DNA of 54,948 bases, from the NCBI GenBank assembly GCA_938084055.1, contig CALKDK010000015.1, positions 1-54,948 of the forward strand, read 5' to 3'. A program made the translations under genes and the position numbers. This DNA is from an uncultured Luminiphilus sp. Its GTDB lineage: Bacteria > Pseudomonadota > Gammaproteobacteria > Pseudomonadales > Halieaceae. The notes below the pieces were generated by a model. It did not search any database. It worked only from the letters and a program-made list of their open reading frames with translations, and was not told the DNA's origin. Of the stretch, positions 16,912 to 26,342 are shown in pieces (the stretch's first letter is position 1; each line of letters begins with the position of its first letter).

Positions 16912-18216
16912 GTGGCGCCGTCAGGAGATCACATAGACTGGTTCCGACACACCGGTCCCTACATCCGAGCCCATCGGGGCCGGACCTTTGTGATCTATCT
17001 GGGCAACGGCGCCCTCGACAGCGTCCAGTTCAGTAACGTCATTCACGACCTCGCGCTGCTGCACCTTCTGGGTGTACGCCTGGTACTTGTCCATGCAACC
17101 CGCAGCGAAGTGGAACAGGCACTTGAAGCGCTTGGGATCACCAGCCAATTGCACGAGGGCATTCGAGTCACCAATGCAGAAGTCCTGGGCGTCGTGCGGG
17201 ATGTCGCCGCAACCCAGCGCCTGCAGCTGGAAAGCCAGCTATCGCAGGGGCTGCCTGACTCACCCATGCGGGGTGCTCGCCTGCGCGTGGTGAGCGGCAA
17301 CTACGTCACTGCGAGACCCGTGGGCGTGGTCGGTGGTGTGGACTTCCTATTTACCGGGGCTGTCCGTCGACTCGACGCCGTGGGTATGGCTGGAGCACTC
17401 GATAACCAGGCCATCGTGCTCCTGTCCCCACTTGGGTTTTCGCCCACAGGCGAAGTCTTCAACCTCAGCTCGGACGAGGTGGCCACTGCAGCAGCCGTTG
17501 CCCTTGGCGCAGATAAGCTCATCATCATGGACTCGGCAGAAGGATTGTGTGATGCCGACGGCTCACTTCTGCGCCAGTGCACCGTCGCCGCCGCACGGGA
17601 ATTGAATTTCACTGACCCCCAGCAAGCCACGCGGCGCGATGCCGCTTGCCGCGCCTGTGAGCAGGGCGTCAATCGCGTTCATCTACTCAGCTATGAGCGT
17701 AACGGTGCCCTGATTGACGAGCTATTCACCCACGATGGCGCGGGGACTCTGGTAAGTCAGGCCCCCTTTGAACAGCACCGCCCCGCAACTATCGATGATA
17801 TTGCAGGCGTTCTGGAACTGGTTCAGCCCCTTGAAGATAGTGGCGTGCTGGTGCGCCGCTCTCGGGAGCGTCTGGAGCAGGAAATCAATAATTTCACCGT
17901 GCTGGAGCGCGATGGCCGTGTTGTCGCCTGCGCTGCACTCTATCCATCTGACTGCTTGACCATGGCGGAGGTGGCCTGCATCGCCACCCACCCAGACTAT
18001 CGAGGGGGTGGCCGGGGCACGCATCTGCTCGCGCTGCTGGCTGAGCAAGCCGCGCAAATGGCCATTCAGTCGCTGTTCGTGCTCACAACGCAAACTACCC
18101 ACTGGTTTCTCGAGCAGGGCTTTGAAGTTTCCACACTCGAAGATCTGCCCAAGTCACGACAACAGCTGTATAACCTGCAACGCAACTCGAAAGTACTGAT
18201 TAGACAACTCGACTAG
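16912..18216 (+). CDS. argA: Amino-acid N-acetyltransferase (N-acetylglutamate synthase)
   Basis: First committed step of arginine synthesis: acetyl-CoA plus glutamate to N-acetylglutamate. The 434-residue product combines an amino-acid-kinase domain (about residues 1-290; [10 protein letters not shown] and the downstream [15 protein letters not shown] region), which normally serves for arginine feedback inhibition, with a C-terminal GNAT domain whose CoA-binding loop is [16 protein letters not shown] near residue 360. This is the classical two-domain ArgA. The start is GTG at 16912 with GAGG eight bases before it. It follows argE by 90 bases and is followed by ilvD. Confidence 0.95.
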   Translation: MAPSGDHIDWFRHTGPYIRAHRGRTFVIYLGNGALDSVQFSNVIHDLALLHLLGVRLVLVHATRSEVEQALEALGITSQLHEGIRVTNAEVLGVVRDVAATQRLQLESQLSQGLPDSPMRGARLRVVSGNYVTARPVGVVGGVDFLFTGAVRRLDAVGMAGALDNQAIVLLSPLGFSPTGEVFNLSSDEVATAAAVALGADKLIIMDSAEGLCDADGSLLRQCTVAAARELNFTDPQQATRRDAACRACEQGVNRVHLLSYERNGALIDELFTHDGAGTLVSQAPFEQHRPATIDDIAGVLELVQPLEDSGVLVRRSRERLEQEINNFTVLERDGRVVACAALYPSDCLTMAEVACIATHPDYRGGGRGTHLLALLAEQAAQMAIQSLFVLTTQTTHWFLEQGFEVSTLEDLPKSRQQLYNLQRNSKVLIRQLD

Positions 18217-18227
18217 CGATGCCGAGC

Positions 18228-18236
18228 TGGTAGACT
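18228..18236 (+). promoter_or_regulatory. Extended -10 promoter candidate for ilvD
   Basis: TGGTAGACT fits the extended -10 pattern. Transcription would start near 18243, 20 bases before the ilvD ATG at 18263, and the leader would contain GGGAGA as ribosome binding site. There is no good -35 hexamer. It lies in the 46-base gap after argA, so ilvD may have its own promoter in addition to read-through from argA. Confidence 0.3.
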
Positions 18237-18262
18237 TCCGCCCCGACCCGGGAGAACACAGC

Positions 18263-20104
18263 ATGCCCCAGTACAGATCCAAGACCTCAACGGCCGGTCG
18301 CAATATGGCCGGTGCCCGCGCCCTCTGGCGCGCCACCGGTATGACCGATAGCGACTTCGAAAAACCGATTATCGCGGTGGTGAATTCATTTACCCAATTT
18401 GTTCCTGGCCATGTGCATCTCAAGGACCTGGGTCAACTGGTTGCGCGTGAAATCGAGGCGGCGGGGGGTGTTGCCAAGGAGTTCAATACCATCGCGGTGG
18501 ATGATGGAATCGCCATGGGTCACGACGGGATGCTCTACAGCCTGCCGTCCCGGGACATCATCGCCGACTCTGTGGAGTACATGGTCAACGCCCATTGTGC
18601 TGACGCCATGGTCTGTATTTCGAACTGTGACAAAATTACGCCGGGCATGCTGAACGCCGCCATGCGCCTGAATATCCCGTGTGTATTTGTCTCTGGCGGC
18701 CCGATGGAAGCCGGCAAAACCAAGCTCTCTGAAAACAAGCTGGACCTCGTCGATGCCATGGTCATTGCCGCCGATGAGACGGCCGATGACGCCACCGTGG
18801 AAGCCTATGAACGGTCGGCCTGCCCGACCTGTGGCTCCTGCTCCGGCATGTTTACTGCCAATTCGATGAATTGCCTGACAGAGGCACTTGGCTTGAGCCT
18901 CCCGGGCAACGGCTCGCTCCTCGCAACCCACGCCGATCGGGAGGCCCTGTTTCGACGCGCTGGCCGTGTGTCGGTTGAACTTGCAAGACGCTGGTACGAG
19001 CAGGACGACGAATCGGCGCTACCCCGTACTATTGCCAACCGAACCGCCTTTGAGAACGCGATGTGTCTCGATGTCGCCATGGGCGGATCGACCAACACCA
19101 TCCTGCATCTACTGGCGGCCGCCCAGGAAGCAGGCGTGGACTTCTCCATGGCCGACATCGATGTATTGAGTCGCAGGGTGCCCCAGCTGTGCAAGGTGGC
19201 GCCGAGCACCCCGCTCTATCATATGGAGGATGTTCACAGGGCCGGTGGCGTCATGGCCATCCTGGGTGAGTTGGCGCGAGGAGGACTGATTGATACCTCG
19301 GCGCGCACGGTACACAGCGGGACAATTGCGGACGCGCTGGCAGCTTGGGACATTGGTGCGACAGACAACAAAGACGCCCACACGATGTTCGCAGCCGGTC
19401 CTGGCGGCATACCCACCCAACAGGCTTTCAGCCAGGACACACGATGGCCCAGCCTCGACCTGGATCGTGCCGGTGGCTGCGTGCGTGATGTTGAGCATGC
19501 CTATTCCCAGGAGGGGGGGCTGGCCGTGCTGTTTGGGAATATCGCCGAGGACGGGTGTGTGGTCAAAACAGCCGGCGTTGACGACAGCGTCCTCACCTTC
19601 ACCGGGCCCGCACATATCTGTGAAAGCCAGGAGTCGGCGGTGGCCGATATTCTTGAAGACCGTGTGGCGGCAGGCGCCGTGGTGGTAATTCGTTATGAGG
19701 GGCCACGGGGCGGGCCGGGCATGCAGGAGATGCTCTACCCGACCAGCTACCTGAAGTCCAAGGGGCTGGGGAAGGCCTGTGCGCTGGTCACCGATGGCCG
19801 GTTCTCGGGCGGCACATCGGGACTGTCCATTGGACACGTATCACCCGAGGCTGCAGCCGGCGGCGCGATTGCCCTGGTGGAACCGGGTGACACCATTGAA
19901 ATTGACATCCCCAACCGGCGCATCAACGTCGCGCTCGATTCGGAGACCCTGTCGGCCCGACGTTTGGCAATGACGGCAGGGGAGCGACCTTGGCAGCCCC
20001 GGGCAACCAGGCCCAGAAAGGTCAGTGCGGCACTGAAAGTGTACGCGCGAATGGTCACCAGTGCTGATAAAGGCGCGGTCAGAGATTTGTCACTGCTTGA
20101 TTGA
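18263..20104 (+). CDS. ilvD: Dihydroxy-acid dehydratase
   Basis: Iron-sulfur enzyme that dehydrates 2,3-dihydroxy acids to the keto acids of valine and isoleucine synthesis. The 613-residue protein has the three cluster cysteines in [12 protein letters not shown] (about residue 118) and [19 protein letters not shown] (about residue 195), [19 protein letters not shown] near the N-terminus and the C-terminal [16 protein letters not shown] motif. Length and N-terminus ([19 protein letters not shown]) are typical of the long IlvD form. The ATG is preceded by GGGAGA. Its 3' end overlaps the end of the opposing lipoprotein gene by 15 bases. Confidence 0.97.
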   Translation: MPQYRSKTSTAGRNMAGARALWRATGMTDSDFEKPIIAVVNSFTQFVPGHVHLKDLGQLVAREIEAAGGVAKEFNTIAVDDGIAMGHDGMLYSLPSRDIIADSVEYMVNAHCADAMVCISNCDKITPGMLNAAMRLNIPCVFVSGGPMEAGKTKLSENKLDLVDAMVIAADETADDATVEAYERSACPTCGSCSGMFTANSMNCLTEALGLSLPGNGSLLATHADREALFRRAGRVSVELARRWYEQDDESALPRTIANRTAFENAMCLDVAMGGSTNTILHLLAAAQEAGVDFSMADIDVLSRRVPQLCKVAPSTPLYHMEDVHRAGGVMAILGELARGGLIDTSARTVHSGTIADALAAWDIGATDNKDAHTMFAAGPGGIPTQQAFSQDTRWPSLDLDRAGGCVRDVEHAYSQEGGLAVLFGNIAEDGCVVKTAGVDDSVLTFTGPAHICESQESAVADILEDRVAAGAVVVIRYEGPRGGPGMQEMLYPTSYLKSKGLGKACALVTDGRFSGGTSGLSIGHVSPEAAAGGAIALVEPGDTIEIDIPNRRINVALDSETLSARRLAMTAGERPWQPRATRPRKVSAALKVYARMVTSADKGAVRDLSLLD

Positions 20105-20971
20105 CCGCTTGTCTGCCTGGGCTGTAAGGGCGACAAAGTCCTCGCGATAATCGTTTACTTTGCGGCGCAGCCGCTGATCCTGTTTAGCTGTTCTCTGATT
20201 AATGACGTCCCTAAAGACGTCACGGGACACGCGGCTGTTGTTATCAAACACCAGCCGATAGTCGGCAGAACGACTGGCTTCACGCCCCTCAAGAACCGCC
20301 CATACCTGTGCTGACCAATCGGGATCATCCTGCACAATAATGGCCTCCAGCTGCATCAGCCACTGGTCCCTGTCAGCCAGCCAGGGCCCGTCCAAACGAC
20401 GATATTCCAGGACCTGATCTGCAATGAGTGCTTTCTGTTCCTGGGTTAACCTGCCCAAAAATCGGGCCAGGTTGTCAGCCAAACGCTCGCGCACATCGTC
20501 CCTGTATTCAGCGTCGGTTCGCGTCAGTAACGCCTCACGCTGCTCGTCCTGTTCGCGCTGCAAACCTGCCATAAACTCAAGTCGCTGCTCCGGCGTCAGT
20601 GCGGCACCAAAATTTATCATCAAATCAAGGGTGCGAATTTCAAGTCGGTCGGCAGCCTCCGAAAGCGCTACAAACAGGCGCTCAACAGCAGCCTCGTTCA
20701 ATTCGGGATCGAGATCATTTTCAAACCCAGCCAACAGTGCGGCGTAACGAGGTAGTTCCTCCCGTCGATGCCAGTCCAGCAGGGCATCCAACTGCTGGTC
20801 AAATTCTGTACGCTGTTCAGGTGTGAGCGTGACGTAATCGTCTACGTACCAGTTAATAAGGGTATCGAGACGGTTGTAGAAGAACGTGGTGCTGGAGCAG
20901 CCCGCCTGGGTCAGCAGCAGAGCGACGAGCGCTAGCCGCCTAACGCCACATGGCCATGGAGCCCGCAACAC
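20090..20971 (-). CDS. DUF6279-type lipoprotein of unknown function
   Basis: A probable lipoprotein of about 293 residues. The signal has a basic N-region ([10 protein letters not shown]), a hydrophobic core [10 protein letters not shown] and a lipobox ending in Q-A-G-C. The mature part is highly charged and helical, beginning [24 protein letters not shown], with repeated T-P-E-Q-R and D/E-Q-Q elements; this N-terminus is characteristic of the DUF6279 family. The start chosen is GTG at 20971, which gives a normal signal peptide of 25 residues; longer readings up to 21094 run deep into the diguanylate cyclase gene and lack signal character. It overlaps the end of that gene by 32 bases, so the two are cotranscribed. 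Function unknown. Confidence 0.75.
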   Translation of the reverse strand: MLRAPWPCGVRRLALVALLLTQAGCSSTTFFYNRLDTLINWYVDDYVTLTPEQRTEFDQQLDALLDWHRREELPRYAALLAGFENDLDPELNEAAVERLFVALSEAADRLEIRTLDLMINFGAALTPEQRLEFMAGLQREQDEQREALLTRTDAEYRDDVRERLADNLARFLGRLTQEQKALIADQVLEYRRLDGPWLADRDQWLMQLEAIIVQDDPDWSAQVWAVLEGREASRSADYRLVFDNNSRVSRDVFRDVINQRTAKQDQRLRRKVNDYREDFVALTAQADKRSIKQ

Positions 20972-22079
20972 CCGAGGGATCCCGCGGTGGAAGACTATCG
21001 ACGTGAACCTGGTCACGGCCCATGCGCTTCGCCTCGTACATTGCCTGATCCACGTGCTCCAACCAATCTTCCGCAGAATCAACCCCTGTAACATCGCAGA
21101 CCCCTATGCTGACGGTGACACGCCGTCCCGGGATTACCTCCTGAGATGCAATCCTGGTGCGCAATTCCTCGGCTATTTTTCGGGCCGTTTGAGCGCCGAC
21201 CTCGCTGAGCAGCACGACAAACTCCTCGCCACCCAGCCGAAACAGCATATCTACGCCACGAATCCGGCTCTCGATCAACTCCACCAGGGCTTTGAGGACT
21301 CGATCTCCCTGCACGTGCCCCATCTCGTCATTGATGCTCTTGAAGTAGTCTATATCGATAAGCAAAAGCGTCGACAAGCGTGCGTAGCGCTGATAATCAG
21401 CAAGATGACGCCGCGTTTGTGGTAACAGGTAGCGGCGATTGAAAGCACCCGTCAGCGGATCAGTGAGCGCGAGGTCAGCCAGTTGGTCGGTCTGGCGCGT
21501 CAAGAGCTGCATAATCGCAAGGCTAAAAAGCCAAGTGGAAAAGAGCGCTGCATTTTTTGCCATCTGCTGGCCCAATTCCTGCGCCCCCTGCACCAAAACC
21601 AACGTCACGATCGTGACAAGGCCACCCACCAGTGCTGCCCTGAGCGGCAGCAATGCGCTGAGAGCCATCACAAGAGGGAAAAGCCACAAGTCCTGCTGGC
21701 GGGCCCCGGCACTGACCGCCCAGATCACCGTGCTGATGGTCAGTGTCAGTGCAATAACGGGGGGTAAGAAAGTGCTGTTTTGCAGATAGATCTGGACGGC
21801 AACGCAGGCCAGAAGCAGCGTGACCAGGCTGGCGAAGAACACCAGGCTGCCGGTTTGTGAGTTGGCGAATATCGTCTCCACCAAAACGGTGCCCGAGGCA
21901 GCCAGCATAATAAAGAGCATCAGGCGGTACAGGACAAGACGCCGCTCCAGATGCACGTCTTCCGGATCAAGGCCTGACTTGGAGCCCACATCGCTGCTCA
22001 GCAGGCCGCGCCAAAACCGCGCCTTGGACTGGAATCCCAACGCGTCATAGAGCGGGTTTTTCATTTCTGGCTTGGCCAT
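20940..22079 (-). CDS. Membrane-bound diguanylate cyclase (GGDEF domain)
   Basis: Synthesises the second messenger cyclic di-GMP from two GTP. The 379-residue protein has about five or six hydrophobic helices between residues 45 and 200, then a GGDEF domain (about residues 205-365) starting with LALTDPLTGAFNRRYLL. The active site is the GGEEF variant. Five residues before it, RGVD fits the RxxD inhibitory I-site, so product inhibition is expected. Residues LLIDIDYFKSINDEMGH give the metal-binding Asp. The N-terminal membrane part probably senses an unknown signal; I do not recognise a named sensor domain. It shares a message with the downstream lipoprotein gene, which overlaps it. Confidence 0.93.
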   Translation of the reverse strand: MAKPEMKNPLYDALGFQSKARFWRGLLSSDVGSKSGLDPEDVHLERRLVLYRLMLFIMLAASGTVLVETIFANSQTGSLVFFASLVTLLLACVAVQIYLQNSTFLPPVIALTLTISTVIWAVSAGARQQDLWLFPLVMALSALLPLRAALVGGLVTIVTLVLVQGAQELGQQMAKNAALFSTWLFSLAIMQLLTRQTDQLADLALTDPLTGAFNRRYLLPQTRRHLADYQRYARLSTLLLIDIDYFKSINDEMGHVQGDRVLKALVELIESRIRGVDMLFRLGGEEFVVLLSEVGAQTARKIAEELRTRIASQEVIPGRRVTVSIGVCDVTGVDSAEDWLEHVDQAMYEAKRMGRDQVHVDSLPPRDPSGVAGSMAMWR

Positions 22080-22156
22080 AGTTACTTGCTGTCAGCTAAA
22101 GGCGCAATCGCTTACCTCAGTGTGACACAGATATCACGCGGCTTGGAATACAAAGC

Positions 22157-23842
22157 TCAGGCGGCGTCCTCCGCTATGTCGCAATGGCCCTGAAGTGCCG
22201 ACAAAACGGCATTCAGGGTGGCCTGAACAATATCGTGACTCCTGCCCACACCGCAGGGGCGCTCGCCGTCCAAGTTCACCTGGACGTAGCATACCGCCTC
22301 GGCATCGCTGCTCTTGCCAAGGGTATGCTCGCTGTACTCAACAAGGACCATGGTCTTCCCCGTCAGGCGTTCCATGGCGTCGATAAAGGCATCCAGCACA
22401 CCAGCGCCCCTACCCCGTATTCGCGTCTCTCCTCCTGAGAAGGCAATCACCGCAGATAACTCGTGCTCCGCACCCTCCTTTACAACCTCATAACGATCAA
22501 GGGTCCATGCGCCGGCGACCTGCAGGTAGGTATCAGTAAAAAGCTGGTGTATCTGGTCTGAAGCCACCTCGGCCTCACTCTCCTCTGCAAGGCGCTGCAC
22601 CGCGGAGCTAAAATCAATTTGCAACCACCGGGGCAGATCGTAGCCGTAATCCCGGTTCAGCACGTAAGCTACGCCGCCTTTACCCGACTGACTATTGATC
22701 CTGATGACCTCCTGATAGGTTCGTCCGATATCCCTCGGGTCAATGGGGAGGTAGGCCACGTCCCATGGGTCCTGGGTGCCCCTGCGCGCGAGACATTTAT
22801 TGATGGCATCCTGGTGGCTGCCCGAAAATGCGGTGAATACCAACTCCCCGGCATAGGGGTGGCGGGGATGAATCGGCAGCTGGGTGCATTCCCTAACTGT
22901 GGCGATGATGGCATCCATGTTGTCAAAGCACAGGCCCGGAGCAATGCCCTGGCTGTAGAGATTCATGGCCATCGTCACGATGTCCATATTGCCCGTGCGC
23001 TCGCCATTGCCCATCAAGGTGCCTTCCACGCGATCAGCCCCCGCCATAACCCCGAGCTCGGCAGCGGCCACGGCACACCCTCGGTCGTTGTGGGTGTGCA
23101 GCGAGATCATCAACGCCTCCCGGTTGGCAACGTGATCACAAAACCACTCTATTTGGTCGGCATAGATGTTGGGTGTACTCATCTCGACTGTAGCCGGAAG
23201 ATTGATGATGACGGGCCGCTCCGGCGTTGGTTCCAGTACCGCATTGACGGCGTCGCAGATCTCAACGGCAAAATCCAGTTCGGTACCCGTGAAGCTCTCG
23301 GGGCTGTATTCAAAAATCCACTCGGTCTCGGGGTGTTGCACCGCCTCTGACTTGACGAGCGTGGCGCCCTGCACGGCAATATCAACAATTCCGTCGCGAT
23401 CCAGCTTGAATACATCCCGTCGCTGTACGGTGGAGGTGGAGTTATAAAAGTGCACTACGGCGCGCTTCACCCCCTTAAGGGCCTGGAAGGTTTTGCTGAT
23501 CAGTTCGGCACGGGCCTGAACCAGCACCTGGACCGTGACATGGTCTGGAATACGCTGCTCATCTATCAGCTTACGCAGAAAATCATAGTCATGGCTGGAC
23601 GCGGAGGGAAAACCCACTTCGATGGTCTTGAAGCCAATTGCAACCAGTTGCTCCCAGAGGCGCAGCTTCTGCTGCGCGTTCATGGGCTCAACCAGCGCCT
23701 GGTTGCCGTCCCGCAGGTCAACTGAGCACCATTCGGGGGCGCGATCGATAACACGATCTGGCCAGCGCCGATCTGGTTTGGGCACTGGGGCAAAGGCACG
23801 ATATTTACCCGCATCAAACCCCGGGGTTGTGTTGGGCTCCAT
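22157..23842 (-). CDS. leuA: 2-isopropylmalate synthase
   Basis: First committed enzyme of leucine synthesis, condensing acetyl-CoA and 2-ketoisovalerate. The roughly 561-residue product is the long LeuA type. It has the HMGL-like motif SVDLRDGNQALVEPM near residue 45, SLHTHNDRGCAVAAAELG (metal-binding His pair) near residue 245, and the C-terminal regulatory LeuA dimer domain with SGGETRIRGRGAGVLDAFIDA. The ATG at 23842 has GGAG nine bases before it; a GTG at 23857 (with GGAGGG upstream) is an alternative adding five residues. It stands alone, not with leuBCD, and diverges from an Lrp/AsnC regulator across an AT-rich gap, which suggests leucine-responsive control. Confidence 0.95.
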   Translation of the reverse strand: MEPNTTPGFDAGKYRAFAPVPKPDRRWPDRVIDRAPEWCSVDLRDGNQALVEPMNAQQKLRLWEQLVAIGFKTIEVGFPSASSHDYDFLRKLIDEQRIPDHVTVQVLVQARAELISKTFQALKGVKRAVVHFYNSTSTVQRRDVFKLDRDGIVDIAVQGATLVKSEAVQHPETEWIFEYSPESFTGTELDFAVEICDAVNAVLEPTPERPVIINLPATVEMSTPNIYADQIEWFCDHVANREALMISLHTHNDRGCAVAAAELGVMAGADRVEGTLMGNGERTGNMDIVTMAMNLYSQGIAPGLCFDNMDAIIATVRECTQLPIHPRHPYAGELVFTAFSGSHQDAINKCLARRGTQDPWDVAYLPIDPRDIGRTYQEVIRINSQSGKGGVAYVLNRDYGYDLPRWLQIDFSSAVQRLAEESEAEVASDQIHQLFTDTYLQVAGAWTLDRYEVVKEGAEHELSAVIAFSGGETRIRGRGAGVLDAFIDAMERLTGKTMVLVEYSEHTLGKSSDAEAVCYVQVNLDGERPCGVGRSHDIVQATLNAVLSALQGHCDIAEDAA

Positions 23843-23859
23843 ACCAAAGGACTCCACAT

Positions 23860-23979
23860 GTCGACGCCCTCCAGTGTAGCGTGCCCGACATGGCCTTTTT
23901 CACTAAAAACACAATTATTAGGGCTATTTTATGGTATAAGTCACTAACTTTAATACTTTTATTGGTGAATATATCTAAT
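23860..23979. promoter_or_regulatory. AT-rich divergent control region between leuA and the Lrp-type gene
   Basis: About 120 bases separate leuA from the regulator gene. The part from about 23896 to 23979 is strikingly AT-rich compared with the surrounding GC-rich DNA and contains runs such as ATTATTAG, TATTTTATGG and TTTAATACTTTTATT. AT-rich, bendable DNA is typical of Lrp-family operators. TACACT at 23877-23872 (minus strand) could be the leuA -10. I could not fit a convincing 15-base Lrp consensus, so the operator itself is inferred from context. Confidence 0.45.
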
Positions 23980-24462
23980 ATGGCCGATTTGGAGCTAGAT
24001 CGTACTGATCTTAAAATCCTCGACATACTGCAACGTAATGCGGGCCTGAGTAACCTCGATCTGGCAGATCGCGTCGGCCTGACCCCGACCCCTTGTGCGC
24101 GGCGCGTAAAACGACTGGAAGCCGCAGGGGTTATTTTGGAGCGCGTCACCTTGCTGGACCAAACCAAGCTTGGGCTAGCGCTGACGGCACACATTGGCAT
24201 TACCATGGACCGACACACCCCCGATCGCTTTGAAGCCTTTGAGGATGCGGTAGTGAACTTCCCTGAAGTGGTGGCGTGCTCAGTCGTCACAGGCCAAAGT
24301 GCCGACTACCTGATCAAGGCTGTAGTGGCCGATATGGTCCACTATGAACAATTTCTGCTGGGCAAGCTAACCCGCATTCCCGGCGTGACCGGTGTGCATT
24401 CAAGTTTTGAGCTGAGAAAGGTTATCACCCACTCAGCGCTACCCCTGGCCAAGCGAGCGTAA
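23980..24462 (+). CDS. Lrp/AsnC family transcriptional regulator
   Basis: A 160-residue feast/famine regulator. The N-terminal winged helix starts LELDRTDLKILDILQRNAGLS in part, with the recognition helix in GLTPTPCARRVKRLE (about residues 33-48). The C-terminal RAM (AsnC ligand-binding) domain follows from about residue 65 with AHIGITMDRH, VVACSVVTGQSADYLIKAV and the end FELRKVI. The ATG at 23980 has GGTGA about 11 bases upstream; longer readings run across the AT-rich promoter region. Close resemblance to Lrp itself and the divergent leuA make leuA a likely target. It ends ten bases before the opposing dsbA stop. Confidence 0.92.
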   Translation: MADLELDRTDLKILDILQRNAGLSNLDLADRVGLTPTPCARRVKRLEAAGVILERVTLLDQTKLGLALTAHIGITMDRHTPDRFEAFEDAVVNFPEVVACSVVTGQSADYLIKAVVADMVHYEQFLLGKLTRIPGVTGVHSSFELRKVITHSALPLAKRA

Positions 24463-24472
24463 TTCGCTGGTG

Positions 24473-25105
24473 CTAAGACTTACCGGCGAGTTCCTGCTGC
24501 ACGAGATACTCGGCAATCTTGAGCATATTTGCCTGGCTGCCGGCCTTTCGGGCCTCAATCAAGAACTTGCCGTTAACCAGAACGGACGGTGTCCCTGATA
24601 TTTTTGCAGACCGGGCCCGGGCCTCGGCCTGGTTAACCTGGCTGTTAACGCCAAAAGAGTCGAAGGCCCTGTCAAAATCGGAGCCCGCTATACCATTGGC
24701 CACGAAGAGCTCACGAATTGCTCCTTTTGATGCCAAGCGGTTGCGGTCCACGTGCATGGCCTTGAAAATCACGCTGTGCATGGGCTCGAGAACCCCCAGC
24801 GTCTCGGCTGTAAAGTAAGCCTTGGCGTGCAGCTTCATGCCGTCGTTCCACATTGCCGGTGACGGCTGGAGTCTGGACCCCTCGGGTAGGGTTTGCTTCC
24901 ACGCCTGCAGCATGGGCTCGAAGGTGTAGCAGTGTCCGCAGCCATACCAAAAAAACTCGGTGACAATCACCTGGTCAGTGGGGCCCACACGCACGGCCGG
25001 GTTGACTACTGTGTAGTGCTCACCCTCCAACCACTCCGCCTCTGCCCGAGCCCCCCCGGCCACAACAACCAGCGCAGCAAAAATCGCCCAGATCATTTTT
25101 CGCAT
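24473..25105 (-). CDS. dsbA: Periplasmic thiol:disulfide oxidoreductase DsbA
   Basis: Introduces disulfide bonds into exported proteins. The 210-residue precursor has a signal peptide (MRKMIWAIFAALVVVAGGARA). The thioredoxin-fold active site is FFWYGCGHCYTFEP near residue 50, so the dipeptide is G-H rather than the P-H of E. coli DsbA. The cis-proline loop is SGTPSVLVNG near residue 168. The ATG at 25105 is chosen because GGAG lies six bases upstream and it gives a compact signal peptide; earlier starts at 25117 and 25231 are less suitable. It follows two c-type cytochrome genes, as in Pseudomonas, and probably shares their transcript. Confidence 0.94.
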   Translation of the reverse strand: MRKMIWAIFAALVVVAGGARAEAEWLEGEHYTVVNPAVRVGPTDQVIVTEFFWYGCGHCYTFEPMLQAWKQTLPEGSRLQPSPAMWNDGMKLHAKAYFTAETLGVLEPMHSVIFKAMHVDRNRLASKGAIRELFVANGIAGSDFDRAFDSFGVNSQVNQAEARARSAKISGTPSVLVNGKFLIEARKAGSQANMLKIAEYLVQQELAGKS

Positions 25106-25234
25106 TGATAACTCCATAGACGACTCCGCGGCGCTCGGGTTCAGACGGACGGTATTGCCCGTATGGAAGGCTCTCGCCACTAGCCTACCAAGGGTTGGAC
25201 TCGATGGGGAACCGGTAGTTCCGGCCCCCATCGC

Positions 25235-25873
25235 TTATCTCAGGCCCGCGGCGTAGCTGGCAACCGCCTCGATCTCCAGATCACTGAGCTCAAAGGCCGT
25301 GGTCCGCATGATCTTGGTATCCCCATCGTTAGTCCGTCCTGCGGGGTCCTCATAGCCTTTGCGAAACATCTTCAGCTGGGCCGCGATGTAATCGGGATGC
25401 TGTCCCGCCAGACCGGGGAAGCCGCCCGGGCTGTTGCCTTTCCCTGTGGGGCTGTGGCAGCCAGAACACGCCGCGACTTTACGCTCCATAATGCCCGACA
25501 TGTACACCTTTCGACCCAACTCGACCAAATCGGCATCGGCCAGCTCGTAGGAGCGGGCCTTGCTGTCATAAAACGCTGCAATATCGGCGAGGTCCTGATC
25601 TGACATGTTGTCTACCTGCCCAGCCATAGTGGGCACCATTCGACGCCCGTCACGGATATCCTGCATCTGCTTGAGCAAATATTTTTCTCCGAGGCCGGCC
25701 AGCTTGGGGAAGCTGGGCACGACGCTATTGCCGTCAGCACCATGGCAGGCACCGCAGGTGACCGCCTTGGCTTCCCCGGCAGCCGCGTCACCTTGCAGAA
25801 GGTCGGCAGCCTGAGCCATGGATACCATGCACGTCAGGGCTGCTGTCGCGATTATCCTCATCATATTGAACAT
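25235..25873 (-). CDS. Diheme cytochrome c4
   Basis: Periplasmic electron carrier with two similar heme c domains. The 212-residue precursor has a signal peptide ending at AQA (about residue 22) and two heme attachment sites, CGACH near residue 40 and CSGCH near residue 137. Each is followed by a candidate axial Met (VPTMAGQ; TKIMRTT). The two halves repeat the pattern FPKLAGL...YLLKQMQDIRDG and FPGLAGQ...YIAAQLKMFRKG, characteristic of cytochrome c4. Start at 25873 or the nearby ATGs at 25864/25861; a weak GGA favours the later ones. Likely donor to the cytochrome c oxidase encoded at 33-37 kb. Confidence 0.93.
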   Translation of the reverse strand: MFNMMRIIATAALTCMVSMAQAADLLQGDAAAGEAKAVTCGACHGADGNSVVPSFPKLAGLGEKYLLKQMQDIRDGRRMVPTMAGQVDNMSDQDLADIAAFYDSKARSYELADADLVELGRKVYMSGIMERKVAACSGCHSPTGKGNSPGGFPGLAGQHPDYIAAQLKMFRKGYEDPAGRTNDGDTKIMRTTAFELSDLEIEAVASYAAGLR

Positions 25874-25897
25874 TCCAAATAGGGGTTGCTGTTGATC

Positions 25898-26215
25898 TTA
25901 CTCTGGGGAGGCCATGTACGTAATCAGTGCTGCGTATTCCTCATCGGTGCAGTCTGCACAAAGGCCCGTGGGGGGCATTGCATTCAGACCATTTTTAACT
26001 GAAGCAACCAACACCTCCATACCCTTGGCCATGCGCGGCTCCCATGCTGCCACATCATGGGTTTTCGGCGCTCCAGCAGCACCGGACACATGGCACATGG
26101 CGCAGGACTTGGCGTATTTGTCCATATTGGGCTCGGCCAACCCAGGCGCCGCTGCTCCCGCGACAATCAACATAACCGGTGCAGCCACATGCCGCAGTAC
26201 TTTCATTTGGTTCAT
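25898..26215 (-). CDS. Cytochrome c5 family protein
   Basis: A 105-residue precursor of a small monoheme periplasmic cytochrome. It has a signal peptide ending near GLA (residue 27), the heme site CAMCH near residue 38 and a probable axial Met in NAMPPTG. The C-terminal CADC pair is the structural disulfide that marks cytochrome c5/c555 proteins. The ATG is preceded by GAGGAA, five bases away. It lies 24 bases upstream of the cytochrome c4 gene and diverges from engB, the same order as in Pseudomonas. Confidence 0.92.
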   Translation of the reverse strand: MNQMKVLRHVAAPVMLIVAGAAAPGLAEPNMDKYAKSCAMCHVSGAAGAPKTHDVAAWEPRMAKGMEVLVASVKNGLNAMPPTGLCADCTDEEYAALITYMASPE

Positions 26216-26342
26216 AACAATTCCTCAGTCTGTAATCTGGCAATAGTCGCCATGGCTATTCGTCCATCCTGAGCCTGATGTGTGCCGCAGGGAAGAGCGC
26301 GTGGCATTATAGACAAACACCCCCCCGGGACAAAAGCCAACG

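Noticed and set aside
24452..24468. Short hairpin (AGCGA/TCGCT) between the Lrp-type gene and dsbA as terminator
   Set aside because: Stem of only five pairs with a wobble extension, overlaps the stop codon and has no T-run.
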